Positions 1 through 12,185 of a stretch of 64,000 nt of DNA are shown here, one piece after another (position 1 is the stretch's first letter; the number at the start of each line of letters is the position of its first letter). The notes beneath the pieces are model-generated. The model had not been told where the DNA came from, did not search any database, and worked only from the letters and a program-made list of their open reading frames with translations. A program made the position numbers and the translations under genes. The DNA comes from Cubamyces lactineus (lineage: Eukaryota > Basidiomycota > Agaricomycetes > Polyporales > Polyporaceae), in NCBI GenBank assembly GCA_022376465.1, contig JACDTU010000006.1:1-64000 (forward strand), read 5' to 3'.

Positions 1-358
1 TACTCCGCCGTTAGCAGCATATCTTACAAGATCCCGGCCACCTAGTATAGTTAATATCATCTTCAGCGCGAGATCGTAGGCAGACTATACGTACTAAAAT
101 CTTCAGCCATAACTTATCTTTCGGATAAAGCCTCGTATATCGGAAAGTCTGGTGGATGGTCAAGCCATAAAGCCTGAGCCGGCGAGCAAGTCAGTGTCCC
201 ACGACGTTAGAAAGGTTGATATCCAAAGCTACAAACATGAGACCAAAGGACGTCCCCAGTAGTAGAGCTCCATATGTATTATCCAGAGCTGGGAGTCCTG
301 GTAAGAATTCGCGCGACGCTGCGGAATGAGAGTCAGCCAGTCTGGGTGCGAGTGACAT
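1..358 (-). CDS. DUF6534 membrane protein, copy A (5' part only; runs off the left edge)
   Basis: Minus-strand gene cut by the window edge. Exon 1 (358-237) begins with ATG and carries the family's first conserved block (DNTYGALLLGTSFGLM). It ends in phase 2 before a GTTTGT donor. Exon 2 (173-95, 79 nt) gives LYGLTIHQTFRYTRLYPKD, the second block. Exon 3 (41-28) is a 14-nt microexon coding for VAGIL, with a TAG acceptor and a GTAAGA donor. The same 79-nt and 14-nt exons occur in copies B, C and E, which is the main support. DUF6534 proteins are fungal multi-pass membrane proteins without an established biochemical role. The remaining exons lie outside the window, so it cannot be judged intact or broken. 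Confidence 0.8.
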
Positions 359-2382
359 AGTGACAAAGCTATATGGTCGACAGGAGAGGGGGAGAACTCA
401 CAATGCGTCGACTGTCTCGCGTAGATATACATAATGCCGGCATGCCTGGGTGCTAGTGCGGGGGCCTTGAGCAACCAGAATTTGAAAGACTACATCAAGG
501 CCGGCTTTAGACGGTGATCCACAGTTCGACAGGAACTTCTGTCGCGAAAATTTGACATTACTGCTTCATGGATAGTCGAGGTCGTCCCGTGATGGACCAA
601 CGTTCGCCAAGCCATGCGCAATCCTGTTTGTTGAAGCTCGACATGTGAAGGTGGGTGGGCTCAACGAACAGCCGTCCTTGTAATCTTCGGCGTAACGCTA
701 TTGCGAGACGGGTATCTGGTAGAGACTTCTGATTTCAGTTATGCAGATCAGTATCGGGCAGGCAGTGATATCGAGTACAACCAGCGGATGTAAAACGCTC
801 TGGCTGATGATCATTGGGCTCGTCTCGGCCATGGTGCTCAATGGCAGGCAGCACAGGCAGGAGGTTTGAGGATGGAATGTGTTGTACGTACGATTTCCAC
901 CAAGTCAGTCTCGTGAAAGTTTCTCCGATCATGATGCGCCGAATGTTTGATGATGGTGTGCTGATGCCACCACCACGGCGATATCTATGAGGCACGTTCA
1001 AAACCAGCTCCTCCGTATAATGCAGACATGCTAGCAGTGTATACGATATCTACCGGAATTGAGATGAGGTCAGTCCTATTGTAATAGAGGAATTGCTGAG
1101 CGGTAGGATGTGGGTGAGGGGCATACAGAACACACCTTGTATAGGCCTCGAGCTCGAGAATGCCGCTTGCGTCGTCTAGATAACACAGTCCGTGGCCTTG
1201 AAGTGCGGCTGGATACTGACATGGAGGTGTGCGCTGTGCACGAGAACGGTGAAAGATGGGCGCCGCGTCCATCGCAGTGGTTCATGCCCAAAGGGCTACC
1301 GTGGTATTAGTGCGGGGTGGCGTGTTGCTACCAGGTATCATACGAAGTTTGAAGTAGGTCATAAAGCATTCAAGAGACGTTATGTTGTGTTTCGCTTTCA
1401 TCAGGGCTGGTAGAACGTTCGGGCGTGTACTAGCCCAAGTCAAGGACTAGGCCATACTACAACATTCATATGTAGCCCAAAGAGACAGATGATACACACC
1501 GACAATCCATCGCGTGGAGGGACTTGTCGATGGCACGCACAAGGGAATAAGAGGTGTAAGTAGAGACGACCTTCGTAGGTGGTCGTCCAAGTGTATAGCG
1601 CTTGGCCCGAACTAGGCGCCTAATAGACTTCGCGTCAGGCGCTGTCAGGCGGCGCCACCCGTTCTGTTTGGCATTGTTAGGATCTCAAGCCATTGGTCTC
1701 CCGATCCAAATCTTGCCACATTATCGAGCCCACTCAGCTTTTCACGCATTGTCTGCTAAGTGCCTGCATGTCGCATCGACCCTGACCTCAACTTGATGTT
1801 CTTGTGCCTCCTTACACGGCTTTTACTTGTTTGTGCAATACTGAAGCTTCCGTCTGTTCGCATCGTGATCCCCCGGCCCCAACTTCTGTACTGCGCAGAC
1901 CGCAGCCCTGATGGTCGTGGCGAAGCTTCATATAGGTTAAGCCACACTCTGCCCAGGGAACTCCATCTGAATGTATTCAAGATGAAACTCAGGATATGTG
2001 AGTGGCCGACGAGTTGGTCCTGTCGCCTACACCTTTCCTGGGGGAAGGCACCAGCGGTCCAATTGTGTTTACGGGTTCTTCGTGAAATCTGTGCGTGTTG
2101 GAGACTTTTCGGCGTGTGAGTACATGCCGGGCATACTTCTCCTACCCACGGCGAAATCTCGTCTTGCTTGATACATCCGAACCGGGCCGCTAGTGCGTTC
2201 AGCGCACATAAGCTGTCTCTGCCTGGCCCACCCCAACAAGTGCACCTCCTCGTATCCCTATCTCTGCCTCTCCCTTTCTATTCCACGCGTATACACGAGC
2301 GCCACATTCCCACAGAAACGAACTCCCCGAGATACTACTCGAATAGCCATAGCCCCCACGGAAGATTCTTAGTATCCGAACT
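359..2382. other. Intergenic, no recognised gene
   Basis: About 2 kb between divergent copies A and B, so it should hold both promoters. Short open frames occur on both strands, for example minus 1272-985, with an intron-like break near 1120-1070. None resembles a family I know, and none shows the DUF6534 blocks. I see no repeat structure. Confidence 0.5.
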
Positions 2383-4597
2383 ATGTCCCTATCGCTGGAC
2401 TCTCCGCCTACGTCAGAAACGCCCCCAATCATATTGAAGCCGCCCGCTCTAGACAACACGTACGGAGCATTGCTTCTCGGATCGTGCTTTGGAATGATGT
2501 CGGTGTCATTCCTTGTCTGCCCTATGTGGCACTAACCTGCTTTGCTCCAGGTTGTATGGCCTCACGATTCACCAGACTTACCGATATGTTCGCTTGTATC
2601 CGAAGGATCAGCTATGGATCAAGCTTCTGGTGAGCTACAGGGCGCCCCTATCGTGTAATTCGCTGAAAATATCGCATAAATTGCCGGGATTCTGTGAGCT
2701 TGAGGCGAGTTTTCATCTTTCGCAGAATGCTCACGTGTGTTCTATGATGCCTCAGACTATTCGACACGCTGCATACCATCATGTGCATAGTGGCAGTGTG
2801 CGTAGAGAAGCTTACATCGTGTAGTGACTGTGAGCTTACGGTTTATGTTCTCCACCAGATACTACCATTTAGTAACGCATTACTTTGATCCTGCATCGCT
2901 CGCAGCAGGCCATTGGTGAGTGTCATCGGAATCTCCTCTTATTTGAAACTAATCCTCTATCATGATTCTAGGTCAACTCGAGTGAGCATACTCCTATAGA
3001 CACGCATTGCATCGCTCTGATTTCCGGCTCGATACGCTAGATGCTCTCTCCAGCGATGGTAGGTCGAAGCGCTTACTAAATCGCACGTTACGCCACTGAT
3101 CATTGTTCGCCAGGGCCTCACGTTTGTTTTGTGTCAATGGTACGTATCAAACACACTACACGATTTTACGCGTCTGAAATTATGGCGTAGTTTCTATGTA
3201 TACCGCGTGTATCATCGTACGTTTTCCTGTCGAGGAGATACGACTGAATATGAGGATAATCACTTGACGCCTTCCAGTCGGCTCGCACTATGGGTATAGG
3301 TTCCTGGTGTTCGTTGCTGTCAGTTTATTCTCCCCCTCCCCCTCATCCAAAGACAGTGTAGCTGAATGTGGAGCGTGTACTTCCAGGTCGTCTGCATGGT
3401 TTGCGAATCCGGTACGTAGTCGTGATTTCCTCGTTTTGCATATTCTTCATTCATTCAATGATCTATAGCGTTACTAGTGGGTGAGTGGAGGATCAGCCCA
3501 ATGCACATGATCGGGGCTCACCCGGTGAATCATGGCCTCTATCTTGGCAGCTACAACAGTCGAAGTGTGAGCGATAGGACGTTGGTTGGCTGAGCCAGGT
3601 AATCTCACTCTAAGGCGACCCTCTAGGTTCCGTCTAAGCCTGGATCAATTCCCGCGTTTCAGTGTATGTGTGAGCATATACCGCGCTTAACTTACCTAGA
3701 CTGAACGTTTCCAACTAGTGGCTTGTCTCAGCGACTTTTGGCTGCGCCGCTCTCGCCGAGCTATTCTTGACAGGGACGCTCATTGTGGCGTTGCTGCGTA
3801 GTCGGACAGGCTTCAAACGGTGAGGCCTGCGACTCAATACTTCTAATCTTGCGCTTCTTACGCGCATCGTTGTCTGGCCAGGACCGATTCTACCATCGAA
3901 GTGCTTATCATATATTCCGTCAACACGGGTGAGTACGATGTACCATCTGTCTGCGCGATTCAGAGGTGCTAATGCGATATAGGTCTTCTTTCTAGGTATC
4001 GCCTAGTGCTGTTCGTTCGGCGGACGTCGTTACTCACATTCTTGCCGGCTCATACTAGCGTATTCGACTCAATCTGCTTCATATTTGTAAGCAATTCTCT
4101 GCGACAACTCATCAATAGGTCTCGTACGACAACTCAACCTCCGCCCTGGACCTGATCGTGCAGGCTCTCATCCTCCCAGGCAATCTAATATATGTGGGCG
4201 TTGGTTCAGTGGGCGTCAAGCGTGAGTGCTGTGCCCTCGTCACAGACAGGTCCGGGTTAACCTTTTTGGAAGTATATGCGAACTCAGTGCTAGCCGTGTA
4301 CGCCCTTCTCCAGGTTCTATCTACCATGATATCTCACTACTACCACCTCTCGCGCCATCGTACTCCAGCCTGAACTCCCGGCGCTCGCTATCTGAGCGCT
4401 TGATGCAAGATCTCGAGCTTGGCTCGTTTGAGCCGACGCACATGTGGGCCAATCACCATGTGGGATCACCAGATGCCCCTTCAAACACGTCGAAGCTACA
4501 ACAGGAGCGGCCGCTGACGACGACCACGCTCTCCTTTGCAAGTACGCCTTTCCGAAGTCAGATGGATTCTATCAGTGGGGTTGGCACGGTTTCGTAG
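2383..4597 (+). CDS. DUF6534 membrane protein, copy B (about 20 exons, many microexons)
   Basis: Complete in outline from ATG 2383 to TAG 4595-4597. Clear exons: 2383-2498, 2551-2629 (79 nt), 2756-2797 (42), 2859-2915 (57), 2972-2981 (10), 3041-3058 (18) and 3114-3139 (26). Later exons carry the DUF6534 core: WLVSATFGCAALAELFLTG, RSRTGFKR, TDSTIEVLIIYSVNTG, LPGNLIYVGVG, LYANSVLAV, then a long last exon with LNSRRSL and a Ser/Thr-rich cytosolic tail. Predicted hydrophobic segments fit a seven-helix-like membrane protein; function is unknown. One weakness: the 14-nt microexon (2680-2693, IAGIL) is preceded by AA instead of AG, so splicing there may fail and the copy may be inactive. The order and length of exons match copies C and E, which supports the model. 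Confidence 0.8.
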
Positions 4598-5546
4598 CGC
4601 GACGGGGAAGGGGGACGAACTTCCATGTAAGTACGACATCACGAGTGGGTTCACGACTACTTGGACGCGGAACATGTAGGAGCCGCAGTATGACTCGTTC
4701 CGGAAGCGGGGTAGCGGCCCCTTGTAATCACCGCAGATGTATGCGACTCGACGCATGCTACCAGGCAGGCTACGATGCATGACCTATCGGCAGCATGTAA
4801 GCAAGCATTGCACATCCGATGTGGCCCGATGTCGGCTAGGACGCCCAAATACGTCCAATACCTATGGATCTCAACGCGTTGGAATCTGACTACTGGATTA
4901 ATGCCATCGGTCCTGCGCCTGCATGACCATGACCGAACTGACGTCGCTATCTAAACCTCCGAGGTGCGTGTTACTAATACAGCTTGCTTCGGAAGAGAGT
5001 GCATCAGTTCTTGACATACTGGGGCGCGCTTTTCTGTGAGTCACTATCTAATCCTTGGCGCGGGCTCCCAAGGTGGATGTTGACATGCTTGATACACAGG
5101 CTTCGTCATATCTGGCCGCCTCGGCTAATCATCACGCCGACATTCATTCCGCATCGTCGTAAGTCACGCGGCGCTGAAACGAGGAAGTGAAAGTGCATGT
5201 ACTTACGAGAACGCAGGCGTCGGCGTTGGCCATACCTGCGCTTGGCTCATCTTCGACCCGCTTTCTGTGGCGATCGTACCCGTGTTGCATACAATCTCTC
5301 ACACAGATGATCAGTACTAGCAGATAAGGGCCAGGATGCCCGTTCCCATTCAATTGAGCTCGTCGGGGCCGACGCGTGGAAGACTCGATCAACTGGTGAA
5401 GTAAACTCATTTGCTGAAGCATGGTCACCTTCTACTAGTATTCGCACAGCACACACCCTCGTTAACGAACGATATAAAAGGAGCCTTATCGTACAGGGCA
5501 ATGGCACATTGATCAGCGGTACAAACACACCATCTGCGCCTCAAAC
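4598..5546. other. Intergenic, promoter side of the dehydrogenase
   Basis: No coding sequence recognised on either strand between copy B and the dehydrogenase. Only the TATA-like box near 5473 stands out. Confidence 0.45.
5473..5480 (+). promoter_or_regulatory. TATA box of the dehydrogenase gene
   Basis: TATAAAAG lies 74 bp upstream of the ATG at 5547 on the same strand, a usual distance for a fungal TATA promoter. Confidence 0.5.
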
Positions 5547-6565
5547 ATGTCAAAGTACACCTGGCTCATAACAGGGTGTGTTACGCGTTCATGCTCATAC
5601 CAGCTCAGACTAACATCAATCTGTACGTGCCTAGAAGCAACCGCGGCATCGGCCTTGAGATTGCCAAGCAATTGCTCGCCTCCCCTACCAACATAGTATA
5701 TGCAACTTGCCGCAACCCGTCCCAGGCAACAGCTCTCGTGCAACTCGCCGAGTCGGCCCCGGGACGGCTACACGTTATCGAGCTCGACGTCACCGACGAC
5801 GCTTCCGTGCGACGGTCCGTCGAACGAGTAACATCCATCGTCGGGGATAGCGGTATAGACTACCTGATCAACAACGCTGCCATCATGGTACGTCCCTCCC
5901 CCCAATCAACTCCAGCAAGCCAATGGGGGGTTCCAAGGTCTGTCATTGCATAGACTCAAGGGGGAGAGTGCGCTGTCCCCTCCACGATGGACCTCGACGC
6001 CTTGTCCCGCGAGTTCCAAGTCAACGTCCTTGGGCCCGCGCGGGTGTATCAGGCCTACCTCTCCTCGGTCGCAGCGAGCCGGAAGAAGACGGTGGTGAAC
6101 ATTGCTAGTCGGTTGGGGAGCATCGGCAGCGATTGTGGGGTGCATTACACCACGTACGCGATCAGCAAGAGCGCGCTGAATATGCTCGTGAGTGTCCTGG
6201 CCCCTCAGCTCAGCTCAGCCCATACCCGCGGCGGGATGACGGGTGCTTTGCTGTCGTGGCTGATGTGCATCGGGGCGTGCTTCGGTAGACGTACAAAGAG
6301 CACGCAGAGCGTCCCGATCTGATCGTCATCGCGATGGATCCCGGACATCTGAAGACTGGTACGTGCAAATATTGACGAGCAAATGAGCTTCTCTTACATC
6401 CAAGTCTACTAATCTCGCCTTGTCGACACGGTAGACATGGGTGGTCCCACTGCGACTCTAGAGGTGTCCGAGGGCGTGAAAGGGGTGCTCGATGTCATCA
6501 GGAAGCTCAAGGCAGAGGATAGCGGGAAGTACTTCAACTTCCGTGGTGGAGTTCATCCCTGGTAG
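5547..6565 (+). CDS. Short-chain dehydrogenase/reductase (SDR), NAD(P)-binding
   Basis: Five exons: 5547-5575, 5635-5887, 5954-6187, 6289-6358 and 6435-6565, giving 238 residues. The N-terminus has the classical cofactor site (ITGSNRGIG, TGxxxGIG). Further motifs in order are a DVTD acidic residue patch, NNAAI, and the catalytic YxxxK as YAISK. The C-terminal part ends in the segment PGHLKTDMGG, common in fungal C-factor/sniffer-like SDRs of about 240-260 aa. All introns are GT-AG and keep frame. Expected to be a soluble oxidoreductase; the substrate cannot be read from sequence. It sits between DUF6534 copies B and C, with no sign of a metabolite cluster. Confidence 0.93.
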
Positions 6566-6895
6566 CTACTAGCTCGCACGGTGCAATAAGGAAGCGAGAT
6601 GGGCACGCGGCATGTTTCGACTGGATGGTCATACGCAAGCGTAGCTATCCACAGCCTTCATCGCTGTACGAACACCAGGCAGTTCAGGTACCCAAGGACG
6701 TGATGTGCATCATCGACAGTATCCTCCTCATTCCAAGTTAGCTCACAGACCCACTGAGTACGCGAACCACCCATCCCCTGACCTCGGTTTATATCCCAAA
6801 CTTGCCTAGCAATAATATAATGTACATGCCACAACCCAACTTGAACTTCTCACCCATCTCCGACGCCCCGAAAGTCCTCCTGCTCCTAGCCCAAA

Positions 6896-9411
6896 TCACG
6901 CAAGCACGCTGCCAACCCCCGCCATATCCTCGTCCGAGCCGCTATCCCGCACCGCAGCGGCCCTCCCACTCCCACCCCGAGTCTCTCCACTCGACCTCGA
7001 CGTCGCGTCCACACCGACCGTATACTCATGGGACGTGCGCGTCGCGAACGTGATGTTCGCCATAGAAGACTGCGCAGCCGTGCCGTCCCGCCCATCACGC
7101 ACCTTCCACGTCTCCAGCGGATCGTCGTCGTCGTCGGCTCCGGGCCCTGCACCGCGCTCGCAGTCGCTGTCGTGGTACATGCGCGCGGGCTCGAAGGAGC
7201 CCACTTCCAGCCCGCGCATCATCCGCCTCGAGAGTGACCGGCGGGAGTTGAGGCTGGCGGGGACGTGCACGACACAGGTGAGTATCTGGGCTACTAGTGT
7301 CACTCTAGGTGGCGGACGGGCTGGTGCTGGCGGGGCGAGGCGACTTACACTGCGAGTACTGAGTTGGCGTAGACTGCAGGCAGCCCAGAGATTGGAGTCC
7401 GGCTGTTAGTGCATGGCGGCGTCTACTGAATATGTGCTCAACCGGCGAGACTTACGCTTCACTCCGACGACGCTGATCCCGATGTAAATGAGGTTCCCGG
7501 GGAGGATGATCGCCTGCGTGCGCTCGTCAACACGGTCGTGCGCAAAGAGTGATGAATACGGTACGGCGTCACGGGGATGCTGCACTCACGAAGATGAAGC
7601 CGAGCAGGCCGAAGATTCTGTGGCCCCAAGGGTCAGCTCCTGACTTATCTGTATATAACGGATGGTGCGGCTCTCACGTTGTCAGGACACCTGTTTGAGG
7701 GCGGTCCCATCCAGCCGTGAGCTAGCTATCTGGACCCAGAATGAGCATAAATGATTCCTCACCCGTGTTGATGGAGTAGATGATCAACAACTCGATCAGG
7801 GAGTCCGTCCTATGAGCATCTCCGGCACCATTGCATGAGTTACTAGTTGCTAGAAAAACGTAGCAAGGTAGAAGAGTTGGAGGAGTGGACATACCGCCGG
7901 GACCCTGTCCGGGAGCGGAGGAGGAAGACGACGAGCGTGCCGGCGAGGCAGATGTCTGCGAGCACTGTGCATCCGAAGATGGCAGATACGAGCCACTGCG
8001 GAGGAGGGCAGTGACGGAGAGGCGTGAGGAGCGGGCGGCGAGGATGAGCGAAGTGTGGGGAGACGTACGCTGACGTGTTGGAAGTCGTTCAGGCTCAGGC
8101 GGAATCTATGTAGCGATACCGCGGGGTGAGTCGTAAAACAAGTAGGGGGTTGATAACATAGAAGAGAATGACGCTGAGGAAGGCTTTTGCTTACCCCAGC
8201 ACAGTAGCGGCTGCAGTGCGAGCAACCCATTGGTCAGTCATAGCCTAACCATTCGATGCCGGGGTTCAGCCTGTCACCGCGACTCACCGATCATGAAACC
8301 TGCATTCAGTCACTTCCATGAGCACGCGCCGTACCAATGACATCCAACATCCCCGAGACGAGTACCCACCGAACGTGCAGACCATGCACACCAAAGCGAC
8401 TGCGACCAACGACTTGTATATGGTGTGCGACCCGACTGCGCAGCGGAGTCGGATTCCAGTCTCAGTGGATATACACACGGCCCACGTGGAGCGCCCAGAA
8501 GACGCACTTTGGTATACTCTGAACGCGTAGAAGCTAGTATGACGATAGCTCAGTGAACGACGGACACTCGGAAAGGACTAGACGACATGCCTTTGACATA
8601 AGATGATTGTGAGTGCCTGAAGAGGTGGGCTTGTGAGTACCGATGATACCAGTGTACCTGTGAATGGAGGAGAACAACTCACAGTCGTCGGAGTGAGCAG
8701 CTAAGAATACGATGTTAAATATGCCGTCAGTGAGAGGACTACGCGTATGTAGCGGGGAGCTCACCCGTGTTGACCTAAAGTTCATTGGCCACCTGAGTGA
8801 TCGCGTCTTCTATACCCATACGATTGTCTACTCACCAATGTCCTTCGAGGAGCGATAGAGGATTGAAGTAGTTGTCGACGAGATGATAATAACTATGGCA
8901 GGGTACGAGCTCAGCATCCAACGGCACCATGTGCAGCCTGAATCATATACTCACACAGCGACAATGCATAGTGTGATATGCAGTGTCTCCATCACTCTAA
9001 GATGTTCACAATCAGTCGCCCGTCCTTGGCCCAGGAACAACCAAGTCCTCGTACAGAATACCAGCAACCTGAGTATGAATGACAATCAGCACGGGCAACT
9101 TGCAGTCACGACCGAACACGCTTACTAAGGCCTTCAACCACAAGGAATCTTTTGGGTACAGTCGCCCATAGCGATAGGTCTGGTGGACCGTAAGCCCATA
9201 GAGCCTTGACGTGCAATGTCAGTAGGCCCTCTACATGAGACGGAGAGCGAAAGACGAACATGAGACCAAAGACCGTGCCGAGGACGAGCGCACCATACGT
9301 ATTGTTGAGCGAAGGCGGTTTTATCAGACCGAGTAAATCGGCGGCTGCAGACGGGGGCAAGGCAGCCACTGAATCCATCTCAAGGCTCGACGCGATCGAG
9401 GGGACGGACAT
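6896..9411 (-). CDS. DUF6534 membrane protein, copy C (19 exons, best-preserved)
   Basis: Nineteen exons keep one frame from ATG 9411 (an in-frame ATG at 9429 is possible) to the stop at 6896: 9411-9260, 9204-9126, 9068-9055, 8996-8955, 8892-8836, 8774-8765, 8700-8683, 8616-8591, 8533-8508, 8435-8366, 8299-8288, 8105-8069, 7995-7895, 7809-7763, 7690-7678, 7617-7590, 7513-7456, 7373-7349 and 7253-6896. Exons of 10, 12, 13, 14 and 18 nt are included. Blocks: NNTYGALVLGTVFGLM, LYGLTVHQTYRYGRLYPKD, WLVSAIFGCTVLADICLAG, TDSLIELLIIYSINTG, LPGNLIYIGIS, LYANSVLAV, LNSRRSL. The intron after 8591 starts with GC (GCATGT), all others with GT. The acidic, Ser-rich tail of about 115 residues should face the cytosol. 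Family function unknown. This copy is the reference for the others. Confidence 0.9.
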
Positions 9412-10344
9412 TTTCCTTCCCTTGCACAAAGTCGACTCGAAGCACTACTGGGATGTGACAGTGTCAGTGCGTAGGTCGTGTGCGCATGCGGGGGGATTGT
9501 GGGGAGAGGTATCCGGGGCTGAAATATATACGACTGCGAGTCAACCCAGCTTATGGACTACACCGGGGTATCGATGGCGGACATGACATGGAGCGGGTGA
9601 CTGGTGATGGATGATGGCCGAGCATGAATACTGCGGTGTTGGATGTAGGTGCGCTACTGCTGACAGCGCAGCGCATATCCAGAGGCTCTGGAGGGACAGT
9701 GTATACCATAAGCATCTGAGTGGCGTAAAGCGTGTAGCTATAGATGCGACCAGAGATGGACGCACCTGTACAGACGCCGTCCGTGCGCGTGGACCTGCTC
9801 CGACGCTCCCTAGATCCGAGAGCACATTCCCATTTGCTATAGTCAGTTCCGAGTTCGATGATCAGTCACCTCTCACTTAGACAGTGATCCAATATCGAAA
9901 GACGGCCCGATCACTTCAGTCTTCTACACCGCTAGGTGGACGTGTCGATAGCCCTCCTACCTCGGCCGTGTATTGGAGTTTCTCTGACTGTGGACAGATA
10001 GAACACGCCAGCATGATACCGAGGGCGGCATGGGATGCTGGGTTACCTGGTCCACGGACGAGCACGCGCATGCGAAGCCTCGCTGCGTGCGCGGACCCGA
10101 GAAGAAGGATGGCTTGTCACCGCACTGAGATGGTGGCGCAGAAAATAGTTTTTGAACGCAGGCATGGAAGCATGTCCGTCGACGCCACATCTCTCTAAAG
10201 GGTGCGCGCCCATAGTCTACCCTCGAAGCTTGTCTGCGCAACTGTCGCGTCTACGGCGGCAATCGTCCTGCGACTGGCATGCAGCTAGGGATTGGGTTAG
10301 AGCGCGACGGCCGTGCTCATATTCACTACTAGACGCACCTCTCG
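9412..10344. other. Intergenic, no recognised gene
   Basis: Upstream of copy C and downstream of the methyltransferase. Only unrelated short open frames are seen. Confidence 0.45.
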
Positions 10345-11034
10345 TCAGACTGGGGGCCCCACAGGCTTCGGTCTCCTGCCAGCGAACAAGGCGACAACGC
10401 CGACGACCTGCACCTCGTACTCCTCAAACGTCTCCGACATCGCCTGCCGCAGCCTCTCCTCCGAATCCTCCGTGTTACCAAAGATGCCCTTGCCGTTGTA
10501 CAAGTTCATCAGCCGATTGCCGAACCAGTTGTGCGACACGTCCTTCCCCAGGATCGTTGCCCCGTACACGACCCCGCCCGGCGCGAGCGCAGGCACGACG
10601 TTCCGGAACACGTCTGTCGCCTTCTTCGGGAACGCACCCGGGAGACAGTGGAACAGGTAGAACAGCGCGACCGAGTCGTACCGCCCGTGCATGCTCTCCG
10701 GCAGCGGGTCGAAGATGCTGCGCTCGACGGCCTCGATCTCGCCCTTGTACCCCGCGCGCGTGAGCCGCCTGCGCGCGAACGCGAGCGTGTTGGGGTTGAG
10801 GTCCAGGAGCGTGACGAGCTCGAGCTTCGCGAGACGGGCCGCGGACGCGGCGGGGTAGTATCCCGTCCCCACCCCAATCTCGAGGTGCGCGTTTTCGCCG
10901 ATGTGGGCCTGGTAGAACGGGAGCAGCTTCGAGCCGGTGGGGCAGTGCCATGCGAAGCGGTTCGAGATGGTGAGCACGACGAGGTCGTAGAGGCGCAGGG
11001 CGACTTGGGTGTAGACCGAGGCGGAGGGATCCAT
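10345..11034 (-). CDS. Class I SAM-dependent methyltransferase
   Basis: Single open frame of 229 residues, no intron, in contrast to its neighbours. Motif I is LEIGVGTGYY (about residues 51-60), followed by an acidic post-I strand (LLDLNPNTL), then a motif resembling IFDPLP and a motif III-like hydrophobic strand APGGVVYGATILG. This is the Rossmann-like fold of class I methyltransferases of the Methyltransf_11/UbiE style. The segment after it (HNWFGNRLMNLYN...FGNTEDSEE) resembles fungal small-molecule methyltransferases of 220-260 aa. The acceptor substrate cannot be told. Codon use is very GC-rich (third positions mostly G/C), consistent with an expressed gene. Confidence 0.92.
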   Translation of the reverse strand: MDPSASVYTQVALRLYDLVVLTISNRFAWHCPTGSKLLPFYQAHIGENAHLEIGVGTGYYPAASAARLAKLELVTLLDLNPNTLAFARRRLTRAGYKGEIEAVERSIFDPLPESMHGRYDSVALFYLFHCLPGAFPKKATDVFRNVVPALAPGGVVYGATILGKDVSHNWFGNRLMNLYNGKGIFGNTEDSEERLRQAMSETFEEYEVQVVGVVALFAGRRPKPVGPPV

Positions 11035-11401
11035 GGCCGTGGTGCTTCAGGCTTCAGGCGAACTGCGAACTTCTTGAGGGCTGAATGGGGCACGATGGGC
11101 GTCGGGACGGTGGCAGGACGGGAGGAACAGCACGAGAGAGCGCATACACCTTGAAGCGCCTTTGGCTGTAGCTAAAGATTCGAACTGTCAATGGTGAACA
11201 ACAGGCCGCCCGGCGTGCGTCCCTCCGAGTCCGCGTGGTTCCTCCCTGCGCGATAGGTGCGCGGCGCGCGATGATTCTACAGTTGAGAGTAAGTCGCAGA
11301 GTGCGTATCTTGAAGGTGTGCATGAAGCGAAATTAGGAGTAAGCTTGAGTCGCCTACAGCAACCCGCGCGATCGTATAGTCTTGGACTATGACGCTCCGT
11401 T

Positions 11402-11715
11402 TGTACATTTATTATTTCTAGCGCGCATCCTGTTTATCGCAGCGCACTGCCACGTTAGAGCACATTTGTAGGTATTTTCTTACAAAGCGCACATCAATAC
11501 AGCAACGCAGCGCGCGCACGCCACCGCCAATTTATCTGGGACTAAACCCTACCTAATAAAGGTATGTCGCAAAAAGTGGATATTCAGGAAATCGAACGGG
11601 CGACCTCCTGAGGCTGGCGGTTCACGGACCGTAGCACTCCGACGGGCGTCAGTGAGCTATACCCTTACCTCGAGCGTAAACCAGAAGACGCCGCACCAAC
11701 TCAGCCACAAAGTCT
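11402..11715 (-). mobile_element. tRNA-derived SINE, copy 1
   Basis: Read on the minus strand, it starts with a tRNA-like head. An A-box-like TGGCTGAGTTGG lies near 11705, and a B-box-like GTTCGATTTCC near 11590. It continues through CACTTTTTGCG, a GTGCGCGCGCTGC stretch and GTGCGCTGCGATAA, and ends CGCGCTAGAAATAATAAATG at about 11402. The same series of blocks is found in copy 2 on the other strand. Compared with copy 2, about 60 nt are inserted between the two boxes. Pol III-type head, unrelated body and a short AT-rich 3' tail are the layout of a SINE. The limits at the 5' end are approximate. Confidence 0.7.
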
Positions 11716-12185
11716 TTTAAAGGCATATATTGACTATTAATATAACATAGGCAGGTATTGCTTCCTATGACTTTGGTTCACACATCGAGGTACAAGACGC
11801 AGTCCGAAAGAGCCCCGATCATATTCTAGTATTTTGGCCCATGCTGTAGATATCTCCCCCAGATAGCCCAAGATGCTATATGTTAATAGTGTGATTTATA
11901 TGTGAGTTTGAATCTGAACTTGAACAAATGGTTTATGTGTGAGTATGGTTCTAGGACTGCAGGATAGGAGAAAGGTGTCAAGGACATGGGTATATATCAG
12001 TGGAAATAGGTAGTAGTGAGGAGAGGCGAGAGGAAACCGCCATGGTATATGGACGGCTACCGGTACCAATAGTGGGCTTATAGTCACCAAGTCGAACACT
12101 GATCGTGCTTGATTACCACAGCACTGGCAAAAGCAAGCATAAGCGCTAATGAAAGGGATATATCCCTGCTACATACCACCATTTC

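Noticed and set aside
985..1272. Minus-strand ORF as an extra exon of DUF6534 copy A
   Set aside because: It lies upstream of the copy A start and has none of the family blocks.
10152..11154. Long plus-strand Arg-rich frames over the methyltransferase
   Set aside because: They are antisense to a GC-rich gene with clear SAM-binding motifs.
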